From Streptomyces sp. MNU76 (GTDB taxonomy: Bacteria; Actinomycetota; Actinomycetes; Streptomycetales; Streptomycetaceae), in the NCBI RefSeq assembly GCF_020982545.1, contig NZ_JAJKLK010000003.1, positions 1,054,001 through 1,118,000 of the forward strand: a stretch of 64,000 nt of DNA. Direction: 5' to 3'. The translations under genes were made by a program, and so were the position numbers. Of the stretch, positions 42,368 through 50,618 are shown piece by piece; position 1 is the stretch's first letter, and every line of letters starts with the position of its first letter. Below the pieces are notes generated by a model. The model was not told the DNA's origin, made no database searches, and was given only the letters and a program-made list of their open reading frames with translations.

Positions 42368-43261
42368 TCACTTCCCCTTCGTCGACTCCACCGCGTGGCC
42401 GCCGAACTGGTTGCGCAGCGCGGCGATCATCTTCATCTGGGGCGAGTCGTCCTGGCGCGAGGCGAAGCGGGTGAACAGCGACGCGGTGATCGCGGGCAGC
42501 GGCACCGCGTGGTCGATGGCGGCCTCGACCGTCCACCGGCCCTCACCGGAGTCCTCGGCGTAGCCACGCAGCTTCTGAAGGTGCTCGTCCTCGTCGAGCG
42601 CGTTGACGGCGAGGTCCAGCAGCCACGAGCGGATCACGGTCCCCTCCTGCCACGAGCGGAACACCTCGCGCACGCTCGTCACCGAGTCGACCTTCTCCAG
42701 CAGCTCCCAGCCCTCGGCGTACGCCTGCATCATGGCGTACTCGATGCCGTTGTGGACCATCTTGGAGAAGTGACCGGCGCCGACCTTGCCGGCGTGGACA
42801 TAGCCGTACGGCCCCTCCGGTTTGAGCGCCTCGAAGATCGGCTGGAGCCGCTCGACGTGCTCCTCGTCGCCGCCGACCATCAGGGCGTAGCCGTTCTGCA
42901 GACCCCAGACGCCGCCGGAGACACCGGCGTCGACGAAGCCGATGCCCTTCGCGCCCAGCTCGGCCGCGTGCTTCTCGTCGTCCGTCCACCGGGAGTTGCC
43001 GCCGTCGACGACCGTGTCGCCCGGCGACAGCAGCTCCGCCAGCTCGTCGATGACGGACTGGGTGGCAGCGCCGGCCGGGACCATCACCCAGACCGTGCGC
43101 GGCCCGTCGAGGCGCTCGACCAGTTCGGCGAGGCTGCCCACGTCGGACACCTCGGGGTTGCGGTCGTAGCCGACGACGGTGTGGCCGGCGCGGCTGATCC
43201 GCTCGCGCATGTTGCCGCCCATCTTGCCGAGACCGATGAGACCCAGCTGCATCGTTGCCAT
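42368..43261 (-). CDS. gnd: 6-phosphogluconate dehydrogenase, decarboxylating (short YqeC/GndA-type)
   Basis: The product has 297 residues, the short form common in actinobacteria. The NAD(P) loop is LGLIGLGKMGGNMRERI, the substrate motif DGGNSRWTDDEKHAAEL, the signature FVDAGVSGGVWGLQNGYALM and the catalytic Lys motif GAGHFSKMVHNGIEYAMMQA. It oxidises and decarboxylates 6-phosphogluconate to ribulose 5-phosphate with NAD(P)+. It follows opcA by ~40 bases on the same strand in a pentose-phosphate operon. Confidence 0.92.
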   Translation of the reverse strand: MATMQLGLIGLGKMGGNMRERISRAGHTVVGYDRNPEVSDVGSLAELVERLDGPRTVWVMVPAGAATQSVIDELAELLSPGDTVVDGGNSRWTDDEKHAAELGAKGIGFVDAGVSGGVWGLQNGYALMVGGDEEHVERLQPIFEALKPEGPYGYVHAGKVGAGHFSKMVHNGIEYAMMQAYAEGWELLEKVDSVTSVREVFRSWQEGTVIRSWLLDLAVNALDEDEHLQKLRGYAEDSGEGRWTVEAAIDHAVPLPAITASLFTRFASRQDDSPQMKMIAALRNQFGGHAVESTKGK

Positions 43262-43302
43262 GTCAGTTCACCTGTTCCATACGGGAGTCGAGCGGAGGCG
43301 TG

Positions 43303-44244
43303 TCAGTCATCGGCGGCGGTCTGCCCGTCGCCCGTGCCGCCCCGCAGGGCGACGGCGTACATCTCGTCGGCGTCGAGGCGGCGCAGCTCCTCGGCGATCA
43401 GCTCGGAGGTGGCGCGGACCTTCAGGGCGAGGGTGCGCGACGGCTGCCCGGGCAGGGTGAGCGTGGCGAGCGGCCCCTCGGGCCGGTCGATGACGACCTC
43501 GCCCCGCGCGGTGCCGAGCCGGACGCCCGTGACCACCGGACCTGCGGTCAGCACGCGCTCGACGGAGACACCGAGGCGGGCCTCCAGCCAGCGGGCCAGC
43601 AGCTCGGCGCTGGGGTTGTCGGCCTCGCTCTCCACGGCTGCCGAGGTGATGGTCTCCTTGGCCTGGTCGAGGGCGGCCGCGAGCATGGAGCGCCACGGCG
43701 TGAGCCGCGTCCAGGCGAGGTCGGTGTCGCCGGGGGTGTAGGAGGCGACCCGCTGTTCGAGTGCGGCGAGCGGGGTCTCCACGGCGTACATGTCGGTGAT
43801 CCGGCGCTGCGCGAGCGCGCCCAGCGGGTCCTTCGCCGGGTTCTCCGGCGCGTCCACCGGCCACCACACCACCACCGGCGCGTCCGGCAGCAGCAGCGGC
43901 AGGACCACGGAGTCGGCGTGGTCGGAGACCTCGCCGTACGTCCGCAGCACGACCGTCTCGCCGGTGCCCGCGTCGGCGCCGCCGACCCGCACCTCGGCGT
44001 CCAGGTGCGACTTGGTGCGGTCCTTCGGGGTGCGGGCGTGCCGCTTGATGACGACCAGGGTGCGCGAGGGGTGCTCGTGCGAGGCCTCCTCGGCGGCCTT
44101 GATCGAGTCGTACGCGTTCTCCTCGTCCGTCACGATCACCATCGTGAGGACCATGCCCACGGCGGGCGTGCCGATGGCCCGGCGGCCCTGCACCAGGGCC
44201 TTGTTGATCTTGCTTGCCGTGGTGTCAGTCAGGTCGATCTTCAT
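43303..44244 (-). CDS. opcA: Glucose-6-phosphate dehydrogenase assembly protein OpcA
   Basis: The product has 313 residues from ATG 44244, ATGA-coupled to the zwf stop. Family features are MKIDLTDTTASKINKALVQG, TLVVIKRHARTPKDR, VVLPLLLPDAPVVVWWPV and LTPWRSMLAAALDQA. In cyanobacteria and actinobacteria OpcA activates or assembles G6PD, often under redox control through cysteines. Here I see no Cys pair in the copy, so redox sensing by it is doubtful. Confidence 0.92.
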   Translation of the reverse strand: MKIDLTDTTASKINKALVQGRRAIGTPAVGMVLTMVIVTDEENAYDSIKAAEEASHEHPSRTLVVIKRHARTPKDRTKSHLDAEVRVGGADAGTGETVVLRTYGEVSDHADSVVLPLLLPDAPVVVWWPVDAPENPAKDPLGALAQRRITDMYAVETPLAALEQRVASYTPGDTDLAWTRLTPWRSMLAAALDQAKETITSAAVESEADNPSAELLARWLEARLGVSVERVLTAGPVVTGVRLGTARGEVVIDRPEGPLATLTLPGQPSRTLALKVRATSELIAEELRRLDADEMYAVALRGGTGDGQTAADD

Positions 44245-45770
44245 GGCCTGCGCCAGCTCCGTCCGTCTTGTGCGAGCATCTCGTCCGCTTCCGCGGGACC
44301 CCAACCACCCGAGGCGTACTGCGCGGGCCTGCCGTGCCCCGCCCAGTACTCCTCGATCGGGTCGAGGATCTTCCAGGACTCCTCCACCTCCTGGTGGCGG
44401 GGGAAGAGGTTGGCGTCGCCGAGCAGCACATCCAGGATCAGCCGTTCGTACGCCTCCGGGCTGGACTCCGTGAACGACTCGCCGTACGCGAAGTCCATCG
44501 TGACGTCCCGGATCTCCATCGAGGTACCCGGCACCTTCGAACCGAAGCGCACGGTCATCCCCTCGTCCGGCTGCACCCGGATGACGATCGCGTTCTGCCC
44601 CAGCTCCTCGGTGGCCGTGGAGTCGAAGGGGGAGTGCGGGGCGCGCTGGAAGACGACCGCGATCTCGGTCACCCGGCGGCCGAGCCGCTTGCCTGTGCGC
44701 AGATAGAAGGGGACGCCCGCCCAGCGGCGGTTGTCGATGCCCAGCTTGATCGCCGCGTAGGTGTCCGTGGTGGAGGACCGGTCGATGCCCTCCTCCTCCA
44801 GGTAGCCGGGCACCCGCTCACCGCCCTGCCAGCCGCCCGCGTACTGGCCGCGCACGGTGTGCCGGCCCAGGTCCTCCGGTAGCCGCACCGCCTTGAGCGC
44901 CTTCAGCTTCTCGGTCAGCAGCGACTCGGCGTCGAAGGCCGCCGGTTCCTCCATGGCGGTCAGGGCCAGCAGCTGCAGCAGGTGGTTCTGGATGACGTCA
45001 CGGGCCGAGCCGATGCCGTCGTAGTACCCGGCGCGACCGCCGATGCCGATGTCCTCGGCCATGGTGATCTGTACGTGGTCGACGTAACTCCGGTTCCAGA
45101 TGGGCTCGTACATCTGGTTGGCGAAGCGGAGCGCCAGGATGTTCTGGACGGTCTCCTTGCCGAGGTAGTGGTCGATGCGGAAGACCTGCTCGGGATCGAA
45201 CACCTCGTGCAGGACCGCGTTCAGGTCGCGGGCGCTGGCCAGGTCGTGGCCGAACGGCTTCTCGATGACCGCGCGCCGCCAGGAACCCTCGGGCGGACTG
45301 GCCAGGCCGTGCTTCTTGAGCTGCTTGACGACCTTCGGGAACATGCTCGGCGGCACGGAGAGGTAGAAGGCGAAGTTGCCGCCCGTCCCCCGGGAGCTGT
45401 CCAACTCCTCGACGGCGTCGCGGAGCCGCTTGAACGCCTCGTCGTCACCGAAGTCGCCAGGGATGAAGCGCATCCCCTCGGCGAGCTGCTGCCAGACCTC
45501 CTCGCGGAACTCGGTGCGGGCGTGCTCACGGACCGCGTCGTGCACGATCTGCGCGAAGTCCTCGTCCTCCCAGTCCCGGCGGGCGAACCCCACCAGCGAG
45601 AAGCCCGGCGGCAGCAGACCCCGGTTGGCCAGGTCGTACACGGCCGGCATCAGCTTCTTGCGGGACAGGTCACCGGTCACCCCGAAGATGACGAGCCCGG
45701 ACGGGCCCGCGATCTTCGGGAGCCGGCGGTCCTCCGCGTCCCGGAGCGGATTGCGCCACTCGGTGGTCAT
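44241..45770 (-). CDS. zwf: Glucose-6-phosphate 1-dehydrogenase
   Basis: The product has 509 residues, full length. The NADP loop is IFGVTGDLSRKKLMPAVYDL and the active-site motif is RIDHYLGKETVQN, with EKPFGHDLASARDLN before it. It oxidises glucose 6-phosphate to phosphogluconolactone, the first oxidative pentose-phosphate step. It is coupled to opcA and gnd. Upstream, instead of the usual tal and tkt, only a transketolase stub remains. Confidence 0.95.
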   Translation of the reverse strand: MTTEWRNPLRDAEDRRLPKIAGPSGLVIFGVTGDLSRKKLMPAVYDLANRGLLPPGFSLVGFARRDWEDEDFAQIVHDAVREHARTEFREEVWQQLAEGMRFIPGDFGDDEAFKRLRDAVEELDSSRGTGGNFAFYLSVPPSMFPKVVKQLKKHGLASPPEGSWRRAVIEKPFGHDLASARDLNAVLHEVFDPEQVFRIDHYLGKETVQNILALRFANQMYEPIWNRSYVDHVQITMAEDIGIGGRAGYYDGIGSARDVIQNHLLQLLALTAMEEPAAFDAESLLTEKLKALKAVRLPEDLGRHTVRGQYAGGWQGGERVPGYLEEEGIDRSSTTDTYAAIKLGIDNRRWAGVPFYLRTGKRLGRRVTEIAVVFQRAPHSPFDSTATEELGQNAIVIRVQPDEGMTVRFGSKVPGTSMEIRDVTMDFAYGESFTESSPEAYERLILDVLLGDANLFPRHQEVEESWKILDPIEEYWAGHGRPAQYASGGWGPAEADEMLAQDGRSWRRP

Positions 45771-45792
45771 TCCCCATCAACTCCCTTGCTGT

Positions 45793-46134
45793 TCAAGAAC
45801 TTCCCCTGGCCTGCGGCGTCGTGTCGACAGTGATCATCTTCCTTCGGGCGCGCGTGCCGGCCGCGTCGGTGCCGGGCCGAGTCGTGCGGTCGAGCACGCT
45901 CCTCGCGACGGCGGCGACGTTCTCGGCGGTGAAGCCGTACTCGGCGAACAGGGTCCTGGCGACGGCGGAGGCGCCGAAGTGTTCGAGGGAGACGATGCGG
46001 CCGTGGTCACCGACGTAGCGGTACCAGGTCGGACCGATCCCCGCCTCGACCGCCACGCGGGCCCGCACGGACGGCGGCAGCACGCGCTCGCGATATTCGC
46101 GCGGCTGTTCCTCGAACCACTCCACCGACGGCAT
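45793..46134 (-). pseudogene. tkt: 3' stub of a transketolase gene
   Basis: The 113 codons encode the transketolase C-terminal domain: PSVEWFEEQPREYRERVLPP, RARVAVEAGIGPTWYRYVG and GRIVSLEHFGASAVARTLFA, then a long non-family tail. Everything before VEWFEEQ (about 600 residues including the TPP-binding half) is missing, and tal, normally between tkt and zwf, is missing too. The break near 46135 joins an AraC remnant on the opposite strand. Confidence 0.8.
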
Positions 46135-46135
46135 C

Positions 46136-46442
46136 ATGGACGGAGACTTCCCGGACGGCGACCGGATCAAGGCCTTTCCGTTCCGCGGTGGTCATGCTGT
46201 TCGACGGCGGCCCGGTGCGCCCCATGATCGGCTTCGCCGAGTACGAGGTGGGCGCGGACGACTTGTCGTGGATCCGGCCGAGGCAGGTGCATCGTTTCTC
46301 TCACGCCTGACCGGGTACCGCAGGACGGCCCTCACATGTTTCCTGCGAGGGGCCCCCGGCATTCGCGGCGAGGAGAGAATCGAAGTTCTTCCAGCTGCAC
46401 GCCGGGACCACGCCGGTGGCGTTCCGGGCGGAGCTGCGCTGA
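46136..46442 (+). pseudogene. Remnant of an AraC-family regulator
   Basis: The plus strand encodes VVMLFDGGPVRPMIGFAEYE, then VGADDLSWIRPRQVHRFSHA and a stop at 46310, matching the cupin part of AraC-type regulators (WIRPGQVHRF motif). After a gap, in the same frame, it ends with RESKFFQLHAGTTPVAFRAELR to 46442, the usual AraC C-terminus. The HTH helices between are deleted. With the tkt stub this is another case of divergent genes losing their 5' ends. Confidence 0.5.
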
Positions 46443-46447
46443 CACGC

Positions 46448-46489
46448 GGTGAGGGGCGGGCTCCACCGCCGTGGAGCCCGCCCCTCACC
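46448..46489. terminator. Strong bidirectional hairpin terminator
   Basis: A perfect 19-bp stem (46448-46466 with 46471-46489, loop CGCC) starts six bases after the AraC remnant stop and lies 28 bases beyond the GH16 stop on the opposite strand. Confidence 0.85.
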
Positions 46490-46516
46490 CGAGTCGTGCC
46501 TCAGTCAAGCCGACTG

Positions 46517-47920
46517 TCAGCGGCCGAAGTTGAACCAGTTCACGTTCACGAAGTCCTGCGGCTGTCCGCTGGTGAAGGTCAGATAGACGTCATGGGTGCC
46601 GGTGACCCGGCTGATGTTCGCGGGCACCGTCCGCCAGGACTGCCAGCCGCCGGTGTTGCCGATCGAGAAACTGCCGACCGGCGCGTTCGAACGGCTGTCG
46701 AGCCTCACCTCCACCAGGCCGCTCACCCCCGCGCCCGCGCCGGAGGCCACCCGGGCGACGAACTGGGTCGCGGCCGTGGAGCCGAAGTTCACGTGTCGGA
46801 AGAGCGCCCAGTCGCCGTTGGCCAGGGCACCGATGTTCTGCCCACCACCGGTGTCGGTCGTGGTCTCGGTGAGCGTGCCGCTCTGGCTGTTGTACGACTC
46901 GGCCTGGATGGCGCTGTACGCGTCCCGGGTGCCCGTCGGCGGCGGCGTGGTGGTGCCCCCTGCCGCCGACAGCACCTGCACGTAGTCGACGACCATCGGG
47001 ACCCCGGAGCGGGTGTCACCGTCCAGACCACCGCCGAACGCGTCGGGGAAGGCTCCGCCCATGGCCACGTTCAGGATGATGAAGAACCCGTGGTCGGTGG
47101 CGTTGGTCCAGGTGGTCGCGTCGACCTGGCTCGCGTTGACCGAGTGGAACTGGGTGCCGTCGACGAGGAACCGGATCGTCTCCGGGGTCACCGAGCGGTC
47201 CCACTCCATGGTGTAGGTGTGGAACCCGGACTGGCAGGTCGTGTTCGGGCACGCGGTGGAGTTGCCGATGCCCGTCGTCTCGTTGCACGGGCCGCCGGGG
47301 TTGGTGCCGCAGTGCATCGTGGCCCAGACCTGGTTGCGGCCCTGCACGTTCTCCATGATGTCCAGCTCGCCGACGCTCGGCCAGTTGTGGTAGTTGCCCC
47401 GGTAGGGCGCGCCCAGCATCCAGAACGCCGGCCAGTAGCCCTCGGCGGCCGTCCCGGTGACGTTCGGCATCTGGAGCCGGGACTCGACCCGCAGCTTGCC
47501 GCCCGCCGGGGGCTGGAAGTCGGTGCGGTTGGTCTCGATCCGGCCCGAGGTCCAGCGGCCGGCCGCGTCCCGGATCGGGGTGATGCGGAGATTGCCGTTG
47601 CCGTCGAGGGAGACGTTGGCGGTGCTGTTCGTCATCGTCTCGACCTCGCCGGTACCCCAGTTGGCAGGACCGCCGGGATACGAAGTCCCGGTCGCGTACT
47701 GCCAGTTGGAGGTGTTGACGCCGGTGCCGGCGGTGCCGTTGAAGTCGTCGACGAAGACCTGCGTCCAGCCGGCGGGCGGGGTGGGGGCGGCGCCCTGCGC
47801 GGTCGTCGCCCAGGCGGTGGCCAGGGCCAGCGCCGTGGCCACGGCGAGGAACGCGCGTCGTAGGGGGCGGCGGTGTCTCAGGGATGCGCCGCGGTCGGGT
47901 ATGCCGGGGGTTTCACTCAT
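46517..47920 (-). CDS. Secreted GH16 endo-beta-glucanase (laminarinase type) with CBM6
   Basis: The product has 467 residues with a Sec/Tat-type signal (RRPLRRAFLAVATALALATA, AWATTAQGA). The catalytic core shows GYWPAFWMLG and the GH16 motif GELDIMENV with both catalytic Glu residues. A Gly/Thr/Pro linker joins it to a family-6 carbohydrate-binding module (YSAIQAESYNSQSG, ending DFVNVNWFNFGR). It hydrolyses beta-1,3- or mixed-linked glucans outside the cell. Two LacI-type GAGCGCTC dyads lie upstream, pointing to control by a CebR-like sugar repressor. Confidence 0.9.
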   Translation of the reverse strand: MSETPGIPDRGASLRHRRPLRRAFLAVATALALATAWATTAQGAAPTPPAGWTQVFVDDFNGTAGTGVNTSNWQYATGTSYPGGPANWGTGEVETMTNSTANVSLDGNGNLRITPIRDAAGRWTSGRIETNRTDFQPPAGGKLRVESRLQMPNVTGTAAEGYWPAFWMLGAPYRGNYHNWPSVGELDIMENVQGRNQVWATMHCGTNPGGPCNETTGIGNSTACPNTTCQSGFHTYTMEWDRSVTPETIRFLVDGTQFHSVNASQVDATTWTNATDHGFFIILNVAMGGAFPDAFGGGLDGDTRSGVPMVVDYVQVLSAAGGTTTPPPTGTRDAYSAIQAESYNSQSGTLTETTTDTGGGQNIGALANGDWALFRHVNFGSTAATQFVARVASGAGAGVSGLVEVRLDSRSNAPVGSFSIGNTGGWQSWRTVPANISRVTGTHDVYLTFTSGQPQDFVNVNWFNFGR

Positions 47921-47963
47921 GGCGGCCTCTTCGGGTGTACGGAGTGAATTGCGCGGGTGTGGG

Positions 47964-48002
47964 GGAGCGCTCCGCGGAGTCCCGTCCTGAGAGCGCTCTC
48001 AG
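47964..48002. promoter_or_regulatory. Two LacI-type operator dyads upstream of the GH16 gene
   Basis: GGAGCGCTCC (47964-47973) and CTGAGAGCGCTCTCAG (47987-48002) are perfect palindromes sharing the GAGCGCTC core known from CebR-type operators that control glucan-degrading genes in Streptomyces. They lie 44 and 67 bases upstream of the start codon. Confidence 0.7.
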
Positions 48003-48172
48003 AGAAGAGCGTGCGGTCAATGTGCGCTCCGGCGCTGCGGCCGTCAAGAGTTAAAGCGGAGAAAGTCCGTGCGGGGGCGGCGAGTTCACGATATGAAGAC
48101 CGGCCGTCTCGGGAGGTGTCCACGTCCCCACGCGGTCACACGGCGGCTGGTTGGTTCTCTGGTGGCGGGTGG

Positions 48173-49156
48173 TCAGTCGCCGACGGGGGAAGCGGCCGGT
48201 CCGGCCTCCGTCGGCTCGTCCGGGTTGACCGAGAACGCCATGTTCCCGGCCGTCGCCACGATCGCGTCGTCCACGAGCAGCACCCGGGGCGGGGTCTGGG
48301 TGGCGATGTCCCCCGGGTCGTCGAGCGCGTCCGTACGCCACAACTCGGCGCCCGTGCCGCGCTCCAGGGCCAGCAGCCGGCCGAACCGGTTGGCGAAGTA
48401 GATCTCGTCGCGGGCCGCCGACACCACCGGGGCGGACAGGTTCTCCATGTCGGTGGTCAGCTCCCACAGCACCTTGCCGCTGGTCGCCGACACGGCGGTG
48501 ACGGCCCCGCTGGTCCGCACGAAGTACACGACCCCGTCCACGAGCGTCGCCGCGCCGCGCAGCGCGCGCTCCAGCGGGATCCGGGTGACCTTCCCGGTCT
48601 CCGGGGCCACCCGCAGGAACGCGTCGTACGGCCGCTCGTACCCCGCCTGGTAGACCTCCTCGGTGGTCTCCGCCTCCAGGAACAGCGGCCGTCCGTCGAC
48701 GGCGCCCAGGGCGAGCGCCTTCTCGGGCATCGGGGTGCGTTCCCGAGGCGTGCCGTCGTCGGGGTCGAGCCGTACGAGGGTGAACGGGCGCGTGTCGAGG
48801 AAGTCGTCACCCTCCCAGCACACTTCGTACGGGGCGTCGCCGAGCACCGTGGGGACGCAGTTGACCCCGGCGGGTTCGGAGGTCCGCCACAGTTCCCTGC
48901 CCGCCGTGTCGAGGGCGATCACCTGCGAGTGGTCGGGCGTGAGGGCGAGCAGGCCGCCTGTGAAGAGGGCCGCCGGCTCGCTCCCGCTGATGTCCCGGGC
49001 CCACCGCTGCTTCCCGGTCCGGGTGTCGAGGGCGACCATGCGCCGCCGGGTGCTGTCGGGTTCGGTGTAGACGAAGACCAGCCCGTCCCGTACGCCGATG
49101 GGCCGTGCGGGGCGGCCGGATCGGGCCGCCGCCGTTCTCGTCGGGGCCCCGGTCAA
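48173..49156 (-). CDS. PQQ-type beta-propeller protein, probably N-terminally truncated
   Basis: The product is ~327 residues from TTG 49156, which has GGAGGAG eight bases upstream; GTG/ATG alternatives are poor. Propeller blades are visible as MVALDTRTGKQRWARDIS, VIALDTAGRELWRTSEP, VTAVSATSGKVLWELTTD and LLALERGTGAELWRTD. The first blade is incomplete and there is no signal peptide or kinase domain, which such actinobacterial propellers usually follow. It may therefore be a 5'-truncated gene. The function is unknown; no dehydrogenase cofactor residues are evident. Confidence 0.65.
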   Translation of the reverse strand: MTGAPTRTAAARSGRPARPIGVRDGLVFVYTEPDSTRRRMVALDTRTGKQRWARDISGSEPAALFTGGLLALTPDHSQVIALDTAGRELWRTSEPAGVNCVPTVLGDAPYEVCWEGDDFLDTRPFTLVRLDPDDGTPRERTPMPEKALALGAVDGRPLFLEAETTEEVYQAGYERPYDAFLRVAPETGKVTRIPLERALRGAATLVDGVVYFVRTSGAVTAVSATSGKVLWELTTDMENLSAPVVSAARDEIYFANRFGRLLALERGTGAELWRTDALDDPGDIATQTPPRVLLVDDAIVATAGNMAFSVNPDEPTEAGPAASPVGD

Positions 49157-49196
49157 TTCGATGGCTCCTCCCGAGGGGACCCGATATCTTCCCCTC

Positions 49197-50294
49197 ATGG
49201 CGACGACTCATGGCACGTGCACGGACCGGTTCGGCGCGGTGCGGGAGGCGTTGGCGGCCTCGTTGGACGACAAGGACGTGGGTGCCTCGGTCGCCGTGTA
49301 CGTGGACGGTGAGCCGGAGGTCGACCTCTGGGGCGGATACGCCGACGTCGACCGGACCGTTCCGTGGGAGCGGGACACCCTGACCCATGTGTGGTCCACC
49401 ACCAAGACGATGACCGCCCTGTGCGTGCTGATGCTCGCCGACCGGGGCGAACTGGACCTGCACGCCCCGGTGGCGAGGTACTGGCCGGAGTTCGCGGCGG
49501 CGGGCAAGGAGGACGTACGCGTGAGCCATGTGCTCTCGCACACGGCCGGTCTGCCCCGCTTCGAGGCGCCCACGACGCTGGAGGACCTCTACGACTGGCC
49601 GACCGTCACCGCGCGGCTCGCCGCGCAGGAACCGGCCTGGAAGCCCGGCACCGAAGCCGGCTACCACGCGCTGACCCAGGGGTACCTGCTCGGGGAGATC
49701 GTCCGCCGGGTCAGCGGCCGCAGCCTGGGCACCTTCCTCGCCGAGGAGGTCACGGGACCGCTGGGCGCCGACTTCCACATCGGCCTCGCCGCCGAGCACG
49801 ACCACCGTGTGGCGCCGATCATCATGCCGCCCTCCTCCCCGCCCGAGGACGGCCCGCCGCCCAACCCGCACATCCCGGACGGAGCCCCCAACTCGACCGC
49901 CTGGCGGCGGGCGGAGATACCGGCCGCGAACGGCCACGGCAACGCCCGCTCGGTCGCAGCCGTCCAGTCGCTGCTGTCCTGCGGCGGCGCGGCGCGCGGG
50001 GTGCGGCTGCTGTCGGAGCGGGGGTGCGAGCGGATCTTCGAGGAGCAGTTCGACGGCATCGACAGCGTCCTGCGCGTCCCGATGCGCTACGGCATGGGCT
50101 ACGGCCTGAACGGCGGCCAACTGCCCAGCCCCCGCACGTGCTTCTGGGGTGGCTGGGGCGGCTCGCTCATCATGGTCGACCTCGACGCCCGGATGACCGT
50201 GGCGTACATGATGAACAAGATGATCGACGGCAGCCTCGGCGAGGAGCGGGGTTTCTCGATCCTCGCGGCCGCCTACGAGGGCCTGTCGGGCTGA
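49197..50294 (+). CDS. Serine hydrolase, EstB/beta-lactamase-like
   Basis: The product has 365 residues from ATG 49197. The nucleophile motif S-x-x-K is STTK in HVWSTTKTMTALCVLMLADR. The Tyr motif follows in YHALTQGYLLGEIVRRVSGR. HTAGLPRF precedes it. No signal peptide, so a cytosolic esterase is likely. Divergent from the propeller gene with ~40 bases between the chosen starts. The substrate is unknown. Confidence 0.85.
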   Translation: MATTHGTCTDRFGAVREALAASLDDKDVGASVAVYVDGEPEVDLWGGYADVDRTVPWERDTLTHVWSTTKTMTALCVLMLADRGELDLHAPVARYWPEFAAAGKEDVRVSHVLSHTAGLPRFEAPTTLEDLYDWPTVTARLAAQEPAWKPGTEAGYHALTQGYLLGEIVRRVSGRSLGTFLAEEVTGPLGADFHIGLAAEHDHRVAPIIMPPSSPPEDGPPPNPHIPDGAPNSTAWRRAEIPAANGHGNARSVAAVQSLLSCGGAARGVRLLSERGCERIFEEQFDGIDSVLRVPMRYGMGYGLNGGQLPSPRTCFWGGWGGSLIMVDLDARMTVAYMMNKMIDGSLGEERGFSILAAAYEGLSG

Positions 50295-50410
50295 ACGCCC
50301 GCACGACACAGCCGAATCGACGACCACCGACCTGCCGCGACAAGCTACCGCCGCCGTCCGCGCGACCGGATCGGCCGTCGGCCGCGTCGCCCGGGAGGGG
50401 CACAACGCCG

Positions 50411-50600
50411 ATGGCACCGAACCCGCGCCCGGGACGAGCCGGCCGTGCCCGCGCCCCGGCGCAGGGCCCCGACTTCTTGGTCGTCCTCGCCGATGACTTC
50501 GGCTACGGCGAACTCGGCTCCTACGGCCGGAAACCGCCGAACGACCGGCGGGTGCGCGGCCTCGGCACGGCCACCGTGGACCGGTTCCGCCCCGGCGGAC
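50411..50600 (+). pseudogene. 5' stub of a sulfatase gene
   Basis: ATG 50411 begins a frame with PDFLVVLADDFGYGELGSYG, the N-terminal metal-binding motif of sulfatases (DDxGYG). After ~45 codons the homology ends without the catalytic Cys/Ser-x-Pro-x-Arg motif. The remainder (to ~50600) is not family-like. The rest of the 50295-50618 interval has nothing else recognisable. Confidence 0.55.
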
Positions 50601-50618
50601 GGTTGGCTCGCCCGACGG

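Noticed and set aside
46136..46200. AraC gene start at ATG 46136
   Set aside because: The sequence up to about 46185 is in another frame from the cupin-like part and is antisense to the transketolase break, so no genuine start can be assigned.
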